Shown piece by piece: positions 15,260-25,194 of a DNA stretch of 42,478 nucleotides; position 1 is the first letter of the stretch, and every line of letters begins with the position of its first letter. Position numbers and translations under genes: made by a program. The notes under the pieces are model-generated. The model searched no databases and was not told where the DNA came from. It saw only the letters and a program-made list of their open reading frames with translations. Source of the DNA: Cacconaster sp045601245 (GTDB taxonomy: Bacteria > Bacteroidota > Bacteroidia > Bacteroidales > UBA932); assembly GCA_045601245.1 (NCBI GenBank), contig JAZRZH010000036.1:1-42478 (forward strand), given 5' to 3'.

Positions 15260-16261
15260 ATGACAGTAGCAATTGTTGGAGCCAGCGGGGCCGTGGGCCA
15301 GGAACTCCTTAAGATACTTGAGGAGAGAAATTTCCCTGTGGACGAACTCCGTCTCTTCGGTTCGGTGCGCAGTGCCGGACGTACATATAAATTCCGCGGA
15401 CAGGATGTAAAGGTCCGTGAACTCGCTCACAATGATGATTTCAAGGGTGTCGACTATGCCTTTGTATCGGCCGGCGGCAGCGTTTCCAAGGAATATGCGG
15501 AGACCATCACCAAGCACGGTGCAGTGATGATCGACAACTCCAGCGCCTTCCGTATGGACGAAGACGTGCCTTTGGTAGTGCCGGAATGCAATGCCGAAGA
15601 TGCCCTCGTGCATCCACGCGGCATCATAGCCAATCCAAACTGCACCACCATAATGATGGTCGTGGTGCTCAAACCGATCGAGAAACTCTCCCATATACGC
15701 CGCATCCACGTCGCAAGTTACCAGTCCGCATCCGGCGCCGGTGCCCAGGCCATGGCCGAGTGCCGCCAGCAGTATGCCGACATCGCTGCGGGCCGCGAGC
15801 CGGTGGTGGAGAAATTCGCTTTCCAGCTGGCATACAACGTCATCCCTCAGATTGACGTATTCACCGACAATGACTACACCAAAGAGGAGATGAAGATGTA
15901 CAATGAGACACGCAAGATTCTTCATTCCGACGTGAAATGTTCCGCCACCTGCGTCCGCATCTCCAGCCTCAGGTCCCATTCGGAGGCAGTCTGGATCGAG
16001 ACCGGGGAGCCGCTTGAAGTAGAGGCCGTCCGCGCCGCGATAGCATCCGCTCCGGGCCTTGTGCTTCAGGATGAACCTTCGACGAAGACCTATCCAATGC
16101 CGCTTTTCACAGCCGGCAAGGATGACATATACGTAGGCCGCATCCGTAAGGATATCGCGGACGAAAACGGAATGACCCTCTGGCTCTCCGGAGACCAGAT
16201 CCGCAAGGGCGCCGCTCTCAATGCAGTGCAGATTGCGGAATATCTCATCAGTGCAAAATAA
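15260..16261 (+). CDS. asd: Aspartate-semialdehyde dehydrogenase
   Basis: 333 residues, the usual length. It reduces aspartyl-4-phosphate to aspartate semialdehyde with NADPH in the cytoplasm, the branch point to lysine/diaminopimelate, threonine and methionine. The N-terminal nucleotide-binding loop is GASGAVGQ (residues 7-14). The catalytic Cys128 lies in NPNCTT, SASGAG follows in the active-site region, and the substrate-binding VRISSLRSHSE segment is near 235. The start is supported by the promoter and by the immediate Rossmann strand MTVAIVGASG. It is first in an operon with cdaA (9-bp gap) and mutS2, an arrangement linking cell-wall precursor supply and c-di-AMP signalling. Confidence 0.96.
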   Translation: MTVAIVGASGAVGQELLKILEERNFPVDELRLFGSVRSAGRTYKFRGQDVKVRELAHNDDFKGVDYAFVSAGGSVSKEYAETITKHGAVMIDNSSAFRMDEDVPLVVPECNAEDALVHPRGIIANPNCTTIMMVVVLKPIEKLSHIRRIHVASYQSASGAGAQAMAECRQQYADIAAGREPVVEKFAFQLAYNVIPQIDVFTDNDYTKEEMKMYNETRKILHSDVKCSATCVRISSLRSHSEAVWIETGEPLEVEAVRAAIASAPGLVLQDEPSTKTYPMPLFTAGKDDIYVGRIRKDIADENGMTLWLSGDQIRKGAALNAVQIAEYLISAK

Positions 16262-16270
16262 CGTCAGAGT

Positions 16271-17053
16271 ATGCTTAACTTTCTGGATTTCAGTTTTATA
16301 GATTTGCTGGACATCATCCTCGTGGGACTGCTGGTGTTTGAGATTATACGTCTCTTCCGCCGCACTTCCGCAATGGGAGTATTCATCGGCATCCTGCTGA
16401 TCTACGTGGCGTGGCTTGTCACACGTGCGCTCAATATGAAGCTGCTTTCGTTCATAATGGGGCAGATCATCGGCGTGGGAATCGTGGCGCTGCTGATTAT
16501 CTTCCAGCCTGAAATCCGGCGCTTCCTGCTGGATCTCGGAACCCGCATCACCCGCAAGAACGGCACCGGAATCATTTCCCGCCTCTTCAAAAGCACCAAT
16601 GATACCGGGATGACCCCGAAGGATCTGGAGGAGCTCACCTCGGCGTGCCGGAAGATGTCAGAGACGAAGACAGGGGCGCTGATAGTTCTGAGACACAACC
16701 ATCCTCTCGATTCATACATCGAAACAGGAGATGAAATCGGAGCGCTGATAAAGAGGCGCCTCATAGAGAACATCTTCTTCAAGAACACTCCGCTCCACGA
16801 CGGGGCTATGATAATCAGTAAAGACAAGATTATCGCAGCCCGGTGCACTCTGCCAATATCGGACAATCCTGATATCCCGCCACATTACGGAATGCGCCAC
16901 AAAGCCGCCCTGGGCATCACTGAAGTGTCAGATGCGTCAGTGGTGGTGGTTTCCGAGGAGACAGGCGAAATCGCATTCGCCCACGCGGGCCAGATGAAGC
17001 CGATGGCAAGCATAAGCGAACTCCGCCTTGCGATAGAAAATTCTTACAAATAA
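16271..17053 (+). CDS. cdaA: Diadenylate cyclase CdaA (c-di-AMP synthase)
   Basis: 260 residues. Three N-terminal membrane helices (about 9-30, 35-55, 60-80) are followed by a DAC domain. The DGA motif is Asp177-Gly-Ala (LHDGAMII). The second motif, usually RHR, reads RHK here (Arg209-His-Lys211, in GMRHKAALG). Two ATP molecules are converted to c-di-AMP, a second messenger that controls osmolyte and potassium transport and cell-wall homeostasis. No cdaR or glmM is adjacent, unlike the Firmicutes operon. It is co-transcribed between asd and mutS2, with its stop directly against the mutS2 ATG. The Lys substitution is conservative and activity is expected, but that is inference. Confidence 0.93.
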   Translation: MLNFLDFSFIDLLDIILVGLLVFEIIRLFRRTSAMGVFIGILLIYVAWLVTRALNMKLLSFIMGQIIGVGIVALLIIFQPEIRRFLLDLGTRITRKNGTGIISRLFKSTNDTGMTPKDLEELTSACRKMSETKTGALIVLRHNHPLDSYIETGDEIGALIKRRLIENIFFKNTPLHDGAMIISKDKIIAARCTLPISDNPDIPPHYGMRHKAALGITEVSDASVVVVSEETGEIAFAHAGQMKPMASISELRLAIENSYK

Positions 17054-19600
17054 ATGAATCTCGAGCAGAAGATAGGTTTCGACAGGGTAAGGCAGATGCT
17101 CTCCGCAAAGTGCTCCACGGATTATGCCAGGAGCAGGGTGGAAGAGGAGGCGTTTTCGACTGACCACGAAGAGATTCTGCACAGACTCCGCCTCGTGGAT
17201 GAGATGCGTCTTATCTGTCTGTTTGAAGATTCCTTCCCTTCCGTAGGATTCATAGATACCAAGCCGTTCCTGCTGCCGCTCCAGGCAGAGTCCACCTATA
17301 TCGATTTGCAGTCCCTGGTGAAGTTGAGGCTCTCGCAGGAGACTCTGCGCGGAGTGCTCTCGTTCTTTGCCGGATGCAAGGATGACCTCTATCCGAATCT
17401 CCGCGCGCTGGCATCGTCAATCTCATACTTTCCGGAAATCACACGCCGCATCAACGCAATCCTGGACCGCAATAACGAAGTCAAGGACACCGCATCGCCG
17501 GCCCTTCAGGAAATCCGCCGCTCCCTCCGATCCAAGGAGGGGATTATAGCCAAGCGCATCACCGCAATCCTCAAGCAGGCGCAGGCCGAAGGCCTCGTGG
17601 CAGAGGATGCCGATGTTTCAATACGCGACGGTCGTACGCTGATCCCTATCGCCGCCGCCAACAAGAAGAAGCTGCCTGGCCTTGTGTACGACGAGTCCGC
17701 CACCGGCAAGACGGCCTTCATCGAGCCGCTGGAGGTCGTCGAACTAGAAAATCAGGTTCGCGAACTGCAGTTTGACGAGCAGCGCGAGATACTCCGCATC
17801 CTGCTCGAATTCACTGATTTTGCGCGTCCATACCTGACGGAGCTCGTTGCCGCTTCGAAGTTTATCGGGGAGATCGATTTCATCCGGACCAAGGCGCAGG
17901 TGGCGGTGGAGATGATCGCAGGGATGCCGATTTTCTCGGAAGATGGAAGTCTTATCCTGCGTAAGGCGCGCCATCCGCTGCTGGAGGCCTCGCTGCGAAG
18001 AGAGCACAAGGAGATAGTGCCGCTGACGCTGACCCTCACCCGCGACAAGCACATCCTGCTTATATCCGGTCCCAATGCCGGCGGTAAATCCGTCTGCCTC
18101 AAGACAGTCGGTCTGCTGCAGTATATGTTCCAGTGGGGACTTCTGATACCTACTTCGGAGATTTCCGAGATGCTGGTGTTCGATGAGATTTTCATCGATA
18201 TCGGCGACAACCAATCCATCGAGAACGACCTCAGCACCTACAGCTCGCACCTGGGCAATCTGCGCGACATCCTTGAGCGCGCCACGGCCTCTTCGCTCGT
18301 GCTGATTGACGAATTCGGCGGCGGCACGGAGCCGGCTGCCGGAGGCGCCATCGCCGAAGCGGTGCTCTCCGAATTCGACAGCCGCGGCACATACGGCGTG
18401 ATCACCACGCACTATACCAACCTCAAGGTCTTCGCTTCCGCCAGCAGCGGAGTGGCCAACGGCGCGATGCTCTTCGATGTCGCGGCCATCCGTCCGATGT
18501 TCAAGCTGGAGCAGGGGCTTCCGGGCAATTCGTTCGCCTTCGAACTGGCCCGCAAGATCGGACTTCCTGAGGCGATCGTTCACGATGCCGAGGAGCGCGC
18601 CGGCAGCGAATATGTCAATATGGAGCGCAATCTGCGCCGCATTTCGCGCAGCAAGAAGGCCCTGGACGAGAAACTGGCCCACATCAAGGCCACTGACCGC
18701 ACGCTGGAGAGCCTGACGGACAAATACCAGAAGGAGCTCGGCGAGGTGAAGGCCCTCAAGAAGGAGATACTCGACCAGGCCCGCGCCGAGGCGAAGGAGA
18801 TACTCGACGAGGCCAACCGCAAGGTGGAGCAGACCATACGCGACATCAAGGAGGCCCAGGCCGAGAAGGAGAGGACGCGTGAGGTCCGCAAGGACCTGGA
18901 GAAGTTCAAGAGCAGTCTCGAAGCTGAGGCGCAGAGCGAAATGGACCGTAAGATAGAGGCAAAAATGGCACAGATCATAGCCCGCAAGGAGCGAGAGGCG
19001 GAGCGCAAGCGCAAGCGCGCCGAGAAGGCCGCACAGGGAGGCGCAGGCACGGCTCCGGGCGTTGCAGCGGGAGTTTCAGGCTCCGCTGACAGTGCGGCGC
19101 AGCCTGCCGGGACTCCGGCCGCCGAAGGTCCGCTGAAGGTGGGGGACAAGGTCCGCGTCAAGGACAGCGACGTAGTCGGGGAGATCACGAAGATTTCCTC
19201 GAGGAACGTCTATGTCTCGGTCGGCAGCATCATCAGCCGCACCGTTGCGTCCAAGCTCGAGCGCATCTCCGGCGCACAGTTCAAGGATCAGGCGCGCAAA
19301 GCCAGGAGCGTCAGCCGGTTCGACTCTTCATCGATATCCGAGCGCAGGCTCAATTTCTCGCCGAGCATAGACATACGTGGCGAGAGGCTCAATGATGCGA
19401 TGGACATTGTCGTCAAATTCATTGACGATGCGATGATGCTCGGCATGGGCCAGGTCAAGATACTCCACGGCAAGGGCACCGGCGTCCTCCGCGAAGAGAT
19501 ACGCAAATACCTCAAGTCAACGCCGGGCGTCGGTAGAGTCCACGACGAAGCCATTGAGTTCGGCGGCGCCGGCATCACCGTGGTCGAGTTCGACCTCTAG
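17054..19600 (+). CDS. mutS2: MutS2 endonuclease/ribosome-rescue ATPase
   Basis: 848 residues. Order: N-terminal core and clamp helices, ABC-type ATPase with Walker A GPNAGGKS (about 339-346), Walker B LVLIDEFGGGTEP (about 415-427), a long charged coiled coil (about 515-665, rich in E, K, R and A), then a low-complexity Ala/Gly/Pro linker (about 665-700), a KOW-like segment (KVGDKVRVKDSDVVGEI) and a C-terminal Smr nuclease domain from about residue 768 with IDIRGER and HGKGTGVLR. MutS2 lacks the mismatch-recognition domain of MutS. It restrains recombination or, in Bacillus, splits collided ribosomes. The ATG abuts the cdaA stop. The operon ends with a palindromic element 10 bp after the stop. 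Confidence 0.95.
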   Translation: MNLEQKIGFDRVRQMLSAKCSTDYARSRVEEEAFSTDHEEILHRLRLVDEMRLICLFEDSFPSVGFIDTKPFLLPLQAESTYIDLQSLVKLRLSQETLRGVLSFFAGCKDDLYPNLRALASSISYFPEITRRINAILDRNNEVKDTASPALQEIRRSLRSKEGIIAKRITAILKQAQAEGLVAEDADVSIRDGRTLIPIAAANKKKLPGLVYDESATGKTAFIEPLEVVELENQVRELQFDEQREILRILLEFTDFARPYLTELVAASKFIGEIDFIRTKAQVAVEMIAGMPIFSEDGSLILRKARHPLLEASLRREHKEIVPLTLTLTRDKHILLISGPNAGGKSVCLKTVGLLQYMFQWGLLIPTSEISEMLVFDEIFIDIGDNQSIENDLSTYSSHLGNLRDILERATASSLVLIDEFGGGTEPAAGGAIAEAVLSEFDSRGTYGVITTHYTNLKVFASASSGVANGAMLFDVAAIRPMFKLEQGLPGNSFAFELARKIGLPEAIVHDAEERAGSEYVNMERNLRRISRSKKALDEKLAHIKATDRTLESLTDKYQKELGEVKALKKEILDQARAEAKEILDEANRKVEQTIRDIKEAQAEKERTREVRKDLEKFKSSLEAEAQSEMDRKIEAKMAQIIARKEREAERKRKRAEKAAQGGAGTAPGVAAGVSGSADSAAQPAGTPAAEGPLKVGDKVRVKDSDVVGEITKISSRNVYVSVGSIISRTVASKLERISGAQFKDQARKARSVSRFDSSSISERRLNFSPSIDIRGERLNDAMDIVVKFIDDAMMLGMGQVKILHGKGTGVLREEIRKYLKSTPGVGRVHDEAIEFGGAGITVVEFDL

Positions 19601-19610
19601 TGATTTGCTT

Positions 19611-19716
19611 GTGGAATGTAAATAGTTGAATTACAGCTTAATAGGTATTTAGCCTTGCGCAAGTTTGCGCAAGGCTAAATGCTTAAATCGTTGAGTGATA
19701 GGTTGTTGGATTCCAC
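19611..19716. repeat. Palindromic element, copy A
   Basis: A 106-bp segment bounded by GTGGAAT and ATTCCAC, with a central perfect 16-bp stem ATTTAGCCTTGCGCAA (19647-19662) and its complement (19665-19680). Its layout and many bases match 30380-30491. It lies 10 bp after mutS2 and has no T-run, so it is not a typical terminator. Confidence 0.75.
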
Positions 19717-20355
19717 GGTGTTTATGGCAAAAACTATCCGAACAACAATGATATTTGATGCCACTTTATTAGCCAAGCCACAAGAGGCTTCCGTATCGAA
19801 TGTGCCTTGGAGTGCGTTCTGAGGGCGGCTGAGTGAAAGAGCCTCGGGAAAAGTCGAGGCTCTGCTGACAGATATGCCCTACAGGCCCTTGTAAGGCCGA
19901 TATTTGCCGAGAGCCTTTTGCGACTTGCCCACACTGCATCAGCGCCTCTGAAGATGGCTTTTACAGTGTCTGCGATTTCATCAACTCTTTCTGCACCCAC
20001 CTGCGCCAGCCGCATTTTGAAAGGCCGCCTTGGGGGATGGGATTGACTGGATGAGACGGAGTGTATCTTTGGTAGACAAACAATCAGTCTTATATGTTTT
20101 CCCGTCCGAAGCAAGCGATTTCAGTCCGTGACAATGTCACGACTCTTAATTATTTGATATAAGTTGTCAGTCGTGACATTGAATCGGCCTATATGGCGGG
20201 ATTTCTTGTCACGAGTCGCAAAAATACTCTGAAACAGCCGATTCGTGACATCATTCGTCGCGGTTATGTAGAAAAGCAGGAATCGCAGCCTCCTCAATGA
20301 GACCTCTTTAGTTGTGATTAATCCAATTATGTCCGAGTTGGCGCGTTAGTTTGTC
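19717..20355. other. Non-coding or decayed region between mutS2 and metK
   Basis: About 640 bp with no convincing gene. Short open frames include a 32-codon ORF at 19724-19822 (MAKTIRTTMIFDATLLAKP...), a 22-codon ORF at 20094-20162 and a 45-codon frame without an early ATG at 20163-20300 (contains FLVTSRKNTLKQPIRDIIRRG). They look peptide-like and lie on the same strand but in separate short pieces, as in a decayed gene. A 126-residue minus-strand ORF (19734-20114) has no recognisable motif. I cannot name an ancestor. Confidence 0.4.
20123..20250. repeat. Cluster of CGTGACA/TGTCACGA repeats
   Basis: CGTGACA occurs in three direct copies (around 20127, 20172 and 20244), and its complement TGTCACGA twice (around 20135 and 20207). 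One pair forms a perfect 12-bp inverted repeat, AATGTCACGACT (20133-20144) with AGTCGTGACATT (20169-20180). A second pair is GAATCGGC (20181-20188) with GCCGATTC (20237-20244). Confidence 0.65.
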
Positions 20356-20392
20356 AATTCTGCAGCAAAAACGGCTGTTTTGCTGCAGAATT
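20356..20392. terminator. Perfect 15-bp hairpin downstream of metK
   Basis: AATTCTGCAGCAAAA (20356-20370), a 7-nt loop and its exact complement (20378-20392). A second small hairpin, TGCCACC/GGTGGCA (20401-20416), lies between it and the metK stop. It probably ends metK transcription or protects its 3' end, although no long T-run follows on the minus strand. It resembles the hairpins at 37677-37803. Confidence 0.55.
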
Positions 20393-20426
20393 ATGCAATG
20401 TGCCACCACGGTGGCAGGAAGATTCT

Positions 20427-21659
<1,233 letters not shown>

Positions 21660-21665
21660 ATATCC

Positions 21666-21704
21666 CTAAAATAAAAAATCAAATCCTGCAGTGGCGGATT
21701 TGAT
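21666..21704 (-). terminator. Intrinsic terminator in the metK leader (riboswitch expression platform)
   Basis: Read on the minus strand: ATCAAATCC (21704-21696), a 9-nt loop, GGATTTGAT (21686-21678), then TTTTTTATTTTA (21677-21666), only 6 nt before the metK ATG. The 5' arm is also complementary to the aptamer segment CGGATTTGA, so terminator and aptamer can exclude each other. Confidence 0.75.
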
Positions 21705-21735
21705 GCGCAGCCCGCGGCGGCGGGCCTTAAAAAGA

Positions 21736-21795
21736 GGCTATATTTTAGTCTTTTTTTAGAGTGGTAGCAAGCAATTCAAATCCGTCCACTTTCTT
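21736..21795 (-). ncRNA. Candidate SAM-II riboswitch upstream of metK
   Basis: On the minus strand the leader reads GTGG-ACGG-ATTTGAATTGCTTGC-TA-CCAC-TCTAAAAAAAGACTAAAA. GTGG and CCAC form P1, and the loop carries GATTTGA and GCTTGC. The A-rich stretch and CTAAAA follow at the expected distance, as in the SAM-II consensus remembered from alphaproteobacterial met leaders (GTGGTGATTTGAGCC..., GCTAAAAAG). SAM-II riboswitches are known from Alphaproteobacteria and Bacteroidetes and sit before met genes. The position before metK fits. The identification is by eye, without a covariance model. Confidence 0.75.
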
Positions 21796-21803
21796 AACGG
21801 CGG

Positions 21804-21834
21804 CAAAGATATCACTATTTGAGTAACAAACAAA
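21804..21834 (-). promoter_or_regulatory. Promoter of metK
   Basis: Minus-strand TTTG (21834-21831), 19 bp, TATCTTTG (21811-21804). Transcription should begin near 21797, giving a leader of about 140 nt. Confidence 0.85.
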
Positions 21835-21863
21835 AAATATATCGTCATACGGATTATTTTTAG

Positions 21864-21871
21864 TAAATTTG
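21864..21871 (+). promoter_or_regulatory. -7 box of the first Oar-like receptor gene
   Basis: TAAATTTG matches TAnnTTTG, 46 bp before the ATG. No TTTG is visible at -33. Confidence 0.55.
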
Positions 21872-21917
21872 TAAGATAAAATACCATAATATCACCAACT
21901 TAACAAATAACCTTTTT

Positions 21918-24900
21918 ATGAAACAAACAATCAAACGTATTGTTGCTTTTGCAGCAGCGCTGTTTGTTGGAGCAGTCTCCTTCGCACAGGTCACAACCTC
22001 GAGCATGAGCGGTGTGATCAAGGGCCAGGACGGCGAGCCTCTCACAGGCGCCGCTGTGGTAGCGGTCCATACGCCATCAGGTACGCAGTACTATGCTATT
22101 GCAAGCACTGACGGTCGTTACAACATCCAGGGTATGCGTCCGGGCGGACCATACGAGGTAACGGTGTCCTTCGTGGGATGCCAGACAAATGTCTACAAGG
22201 ACATCACTCTCGTACTCGGTGAGACTTACGCTCAGAGCGCAACTCTCAAGAATGCGCTGAATCTCGACGAGGTCTATGTCATCGCAGAGGCCAAGTCAAG
22301 GCTCAACCAGGAGAAGACAGGTGTCGCAACCAACATTGACAATAATCAGATCAATGCGCTTCCTACTATCAGCCGCAGTGTTTCCGATATTGCAAAGCTC
22401 TCACCTTACGGAGGTAACGGAATGAGTTTCGCCGGCAGCGACGGCCGTATGGGTAACTTCACCGTCGACGGTGCTAACTTCAACAACAACTTCGGTTTGA
22501 GCGACGCTCTTCCTGGCGGCGGCAACCCTATCTCCATCGACGCTATCGAGGAGGTTCAGGTCGTAATCTCTCCGTTCGACGTGCGTCAGACCAACTTCAT
22601 CGGCGGCGGTATCAACGCTATCACCAAGTCCGGTACCAACAAGTTCAAGGGTTCCGCATACGTCTATCATCAGAATGAAAATATGCGCGGTAACGTCGTC
22701 TGTGGCCAGGAAGTTGCCGGTGCCCGCGACAAGGACCGCGCAACCACCTACGGTTTCACCCTCGGAGGTCCAATTGTAAAGAACAAGCTCTTCTTCTTCG
22801 TATCTTACGAGAAGTCACCTTCTCCTTCACAGATCACCACCTGGCGTCCTTCAACCGACGGTATAGCAAAGCCTAACGAATACATTTCACGTACGAAAGA
22901 ATCCGATATGCAGAGGGTTTCCGATTTCCTCAAGGAAAAGTACGGATATGACACAGGCTCTTACACTGATTTCCCTGGCAGGTCCGATACACAGAGATTC
23001 CTCGCGCGTCTGGACTGGAACATCACAAAGAACCATCACCTCGCAGTGCGTTACAACAACACACTCAACTCTTATGATGTAGTGACCAACGGCTCGTCAT
23101 CCGACTGCGGAACACGTCAGGTATACAACCGTTTCTCAGAGTACTCGATGGGCTTCTTCAATACCTGCTATACTCAGGACAAGAAGGCGAATACCATTTC
23201 CGTCGACTTGAACAGCCGTATCTCCGACAAGATCGCCAACCAGTTCCTCGCCACCTATTCAATCCTCGACGATGCCCGCGGATCCAACTCCGACAAGTTC
23301 CCGTTTATCGACATCCTCGACGGCACTGGCACATACACCCCGTATATGTCAGTAGGTTATGAGCTTTTCACATGGTATAATGGTGTCCACAACCGCGTCT
23401 TCACTCTCAAGGATGACGTCACCTACTACGCAAACGCACACAAGATCACAGCCGGCCTCAGCTATGAGTATCAGATGGCCGACAACTCCTACATCCGCAA
23501 CGGTACAGGTTACTACCGTTACAACTCCCTCGATGACTTCCTCAATGAAAGGGCTCCTGAGACCGTAAACCTCACCTATGGTTATGACGGTGAAGAGAAT
23601 CCTGCAGCTCGCGTACGCTACGGCAAATATGCTCTCTACGGACAGGATGACTGGAGCGTGAGTGACAACTTCAAGCTCTCCGCAGGCCTCCGCCTTGAGA
23701 CACTCGTATTCAATAATGCAGACGTGATGCGCAACAACGCCATCTACGATCTCGATTACAACGGATATCACATCGACACAGGCAGCTGGCCTACCACCAA
23801 GCTTCAGGTTTCCCCACGTATAGGTTACACCTGGGACGTATTCGGTGACAAGACCCTCAAGGTCCGCGGCGGTACCGGTCTGTTCACAGGCCGTCTCCCT
23901 CTCGTATTCTTTACCAATATGCCTACCAACTCCAATATGGTTCAGCTCAAGGGTGTCATCACCTCCGGCAAGCCGGGATCGGAACTCCTTTCCAACTTCG
24001 CAGGTCCGCTCATCACTGACAGCAACGCACTCCGCGACAAGATGAACAGCCTCGACCCTAAGAGCTTCCCGCTCTCCGTCACCCCTGAAGACGGCGTTCT
24101 CTCAAAGGGCTCCAGTATCGCAGCAGTGGATCCTAAGTTCAAGATGCCTCAGGTATGGAAGACCTCTTTCGCAATTGACTATGCACTCCCTACCTCATTC
24201 CCTATGAGCATCACCGGTGAAGTCATCTACAACAAGACCATCAACGCAGTATGCATGCGCAACTACAACACCAAGCCTGTTGCAGGTTTCCAGAGACTCA
24301 ATGGTCCGGACAACCGTCACATCTATCCTGACGATGCCGCTTACACCACTTCCGACGCATTTATGCTTACCAATACCCACAAGGGCTGGGGCGGAAGCGC
24401 AGTGCTCTCACTCACAGCAGACCCTTGCAAGGCAGTTCACGTAAGCGCAGCATATACACATACCGTTTCCAAGGAACTCACAGGTATGCCTGGTTCCGAC
24501 GCTTCATCAGCATTCACATACATCCCTACGTCAGAAGGTCCTAACAACACCATCCTTCACAATTCACAGTATGTGGAGCCTGACCGCGCATTCGTTTCCC
24601 TTACGATCAATGATTTGTCAAACAACCACTTCAGCTTCTTCTGGGAGGCATGGAGAGGCGGTGCCAACTATACCTATATGACGACCAACGACATGAACAA
24701 CGATAACTACAACTACGACGTTATCTACGTTCCTAAGACAGCTGACGAGATCCGCTTCAAGACTGACAACGACCGCGACCGCTTCTGGGCATTCGTGGAA
24801 AATGATCCTTACCTCAGCAGCCGCAAAGGACAGTACACCGAGGCTTACAGTGTCTACTCTCCTTGGTGCAACAGACTTGACATGCGTTACAGCCACGACT

Positions 24901-25178
24901 TCAAGGTTAAGGTCGGCAACAGCGTCAATACACTCCAGCTCAACTTCGATATGAAGAACGTCCTCAACCTCTTCAACTCCGAATGGGGCGTCGGAAAGTA
25001 TATGAACTCCGCTCTCAACTCAGGCCGTATCCTCAAGTTCGAAGAGGTGTCTGCTGACGGATTCCCTGTTTATTCAACCCCTTCTGCAGTCAACGGAAAC
25101 ACCCAGACCTGGATTCCTTCATACAGTGTGGGCCAGTGCTGGTACGCTCAGATCGGTATCAAGTATATGTTTAACTAA
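21918..25178 (+). CDS. Oar-like TonB-dependent receptor (first paralogue)
   Basis: 1086 residues. Signal peptide to about FAQ (23/24). A carboxypeptidase-regulatory-like sandwich follows (about 28-115; GAAVVAVHTPSGTQYYAIASTDGRYNIQGMRPGGPYEV). The plug lies at about 130-260 (DNNFGL-type loop NFNNNFGLSDALPGG; IDAIEEVQVVISPFDVRQ; GGGINAITKSGTNKFKG) and the outer-membrane barrel fills the remainder, ending with an aromatic KYMFN. The design is that of the Oar family (first described in Myxococcus), not SusC, because there is no SusD partner. It probably imports a peptide or other bulky nutrient with TonB energy, or acts as an adhesin. A BACON/OB-fold lipoprotein follows 16 bp later. A second receptor with very similar blocks begins at 27012. 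Confidence 0.9.
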   Translation: MKQTIKRIVAFAAALFVGAVSFAQVTTSSMSGVIKGQDGEPLTGAAVVAVHTPSGTQYYAIASTDGRYNIQGMRPGGPYEVTVSFVGCQTNVYKDITLVLGETYAQSATLKNALNLDEVYVIAEAKSRLNQEKTGVATNIDNNQINALPTISRSVSDIAKLSPYGGNGMSFAGSDGRMGNFTVDGANFNNNFGLSDALPGGGNPISIDAIEEVQVVISPFDVRQTNFIGGGINAITKSGTNKFKGSAYVYHQNENMRGNVVCGQEVAGARDKDRATTYGFTLGGPIVKNKLFFFVSYEKSPSPSQITTWRPSTDGIAKPNEYISRTKESDMQRVSDFLKEKYGYDTGSYTDFPGRSDTQRFLARLDWNITKNHHLAVRYNNTLNSYDVVTNGSSSDCGTRQVYNRFSEYSMGFFNTCYTQDKKANTISVDLNSRISDKIANQFLATYSILDDARGSNSDKFPFIDILDGTGTYTPYMSVGYELFTWYNGVHNRVFTLKDDVTYYANAHKITAGLSYEYQMADNSYIRNGTGYYRYNSLDDFLNERAPETVNLTYGYDGEENPAARVRYGKYALYGQDDWSVSDNFKLSAGLRLETLVFNNADVMRNNAIYDLDYNGYHIDTGSWPTTKLQVSPRIGYTWDVFGDKTLKVRGGTGLFTGRLPLVFFTNMPTNSNMVQLKGVITSGKPGSELLSNFAGPLITDSNALRDKMNSLDPKSFPLSVTPEDGVLSKGSSIAAVDPKFKMPQVWKTSFAIDYALPTSFPMSITGEVIYNKTINAVCMRNYNTKPVAGFQRLNGPDNRHIYPDDAAYTTSDAFMLTNTHKGWGGSAVLSLTADPCKAVHVSAAYTHTVSKELTGMPGSDASSAFTYIPTSEGPNNTILHNSQYVEPDRAFVSLTINDLSNNHFSFFWEAWRGGANYTYMTTNDMNNDNYNYDVIYVPKTADEIRFKTDNDRDRFWAFVENDPYLSSRKGQYTEAYSVYSPWCNRLDMRYSHDFKVKVGNSVNTLQLNFDMKNVLNLFNSEWGVGKYMNSALNSGRILKFEEVSADGFPVYSTPSAVNGNTQTWIPSYSVGQCWYAQIGIKYMFN

Positions 25179-25194
25179 TTAATCCGATAACAGT

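Noticed and set aside
15242..15979. 245-residue ORF antisense to asd
   Set aside because: asd has its catalytic Cys, nucleotide loop and promoter; the antisense frame has none of these.
17744..18682. 312-residue ORF antisense to mutS2
   Set aside because: Covers the Walker A/B region of MutS2; no motif or start signal on the minus strand.
19734..20114. 126-residue minus-strand ORF in the mutS2-metK gap
   Set aside because: No motif, no promoter box, no signal peptide; kept only as part of the non-coding region description.
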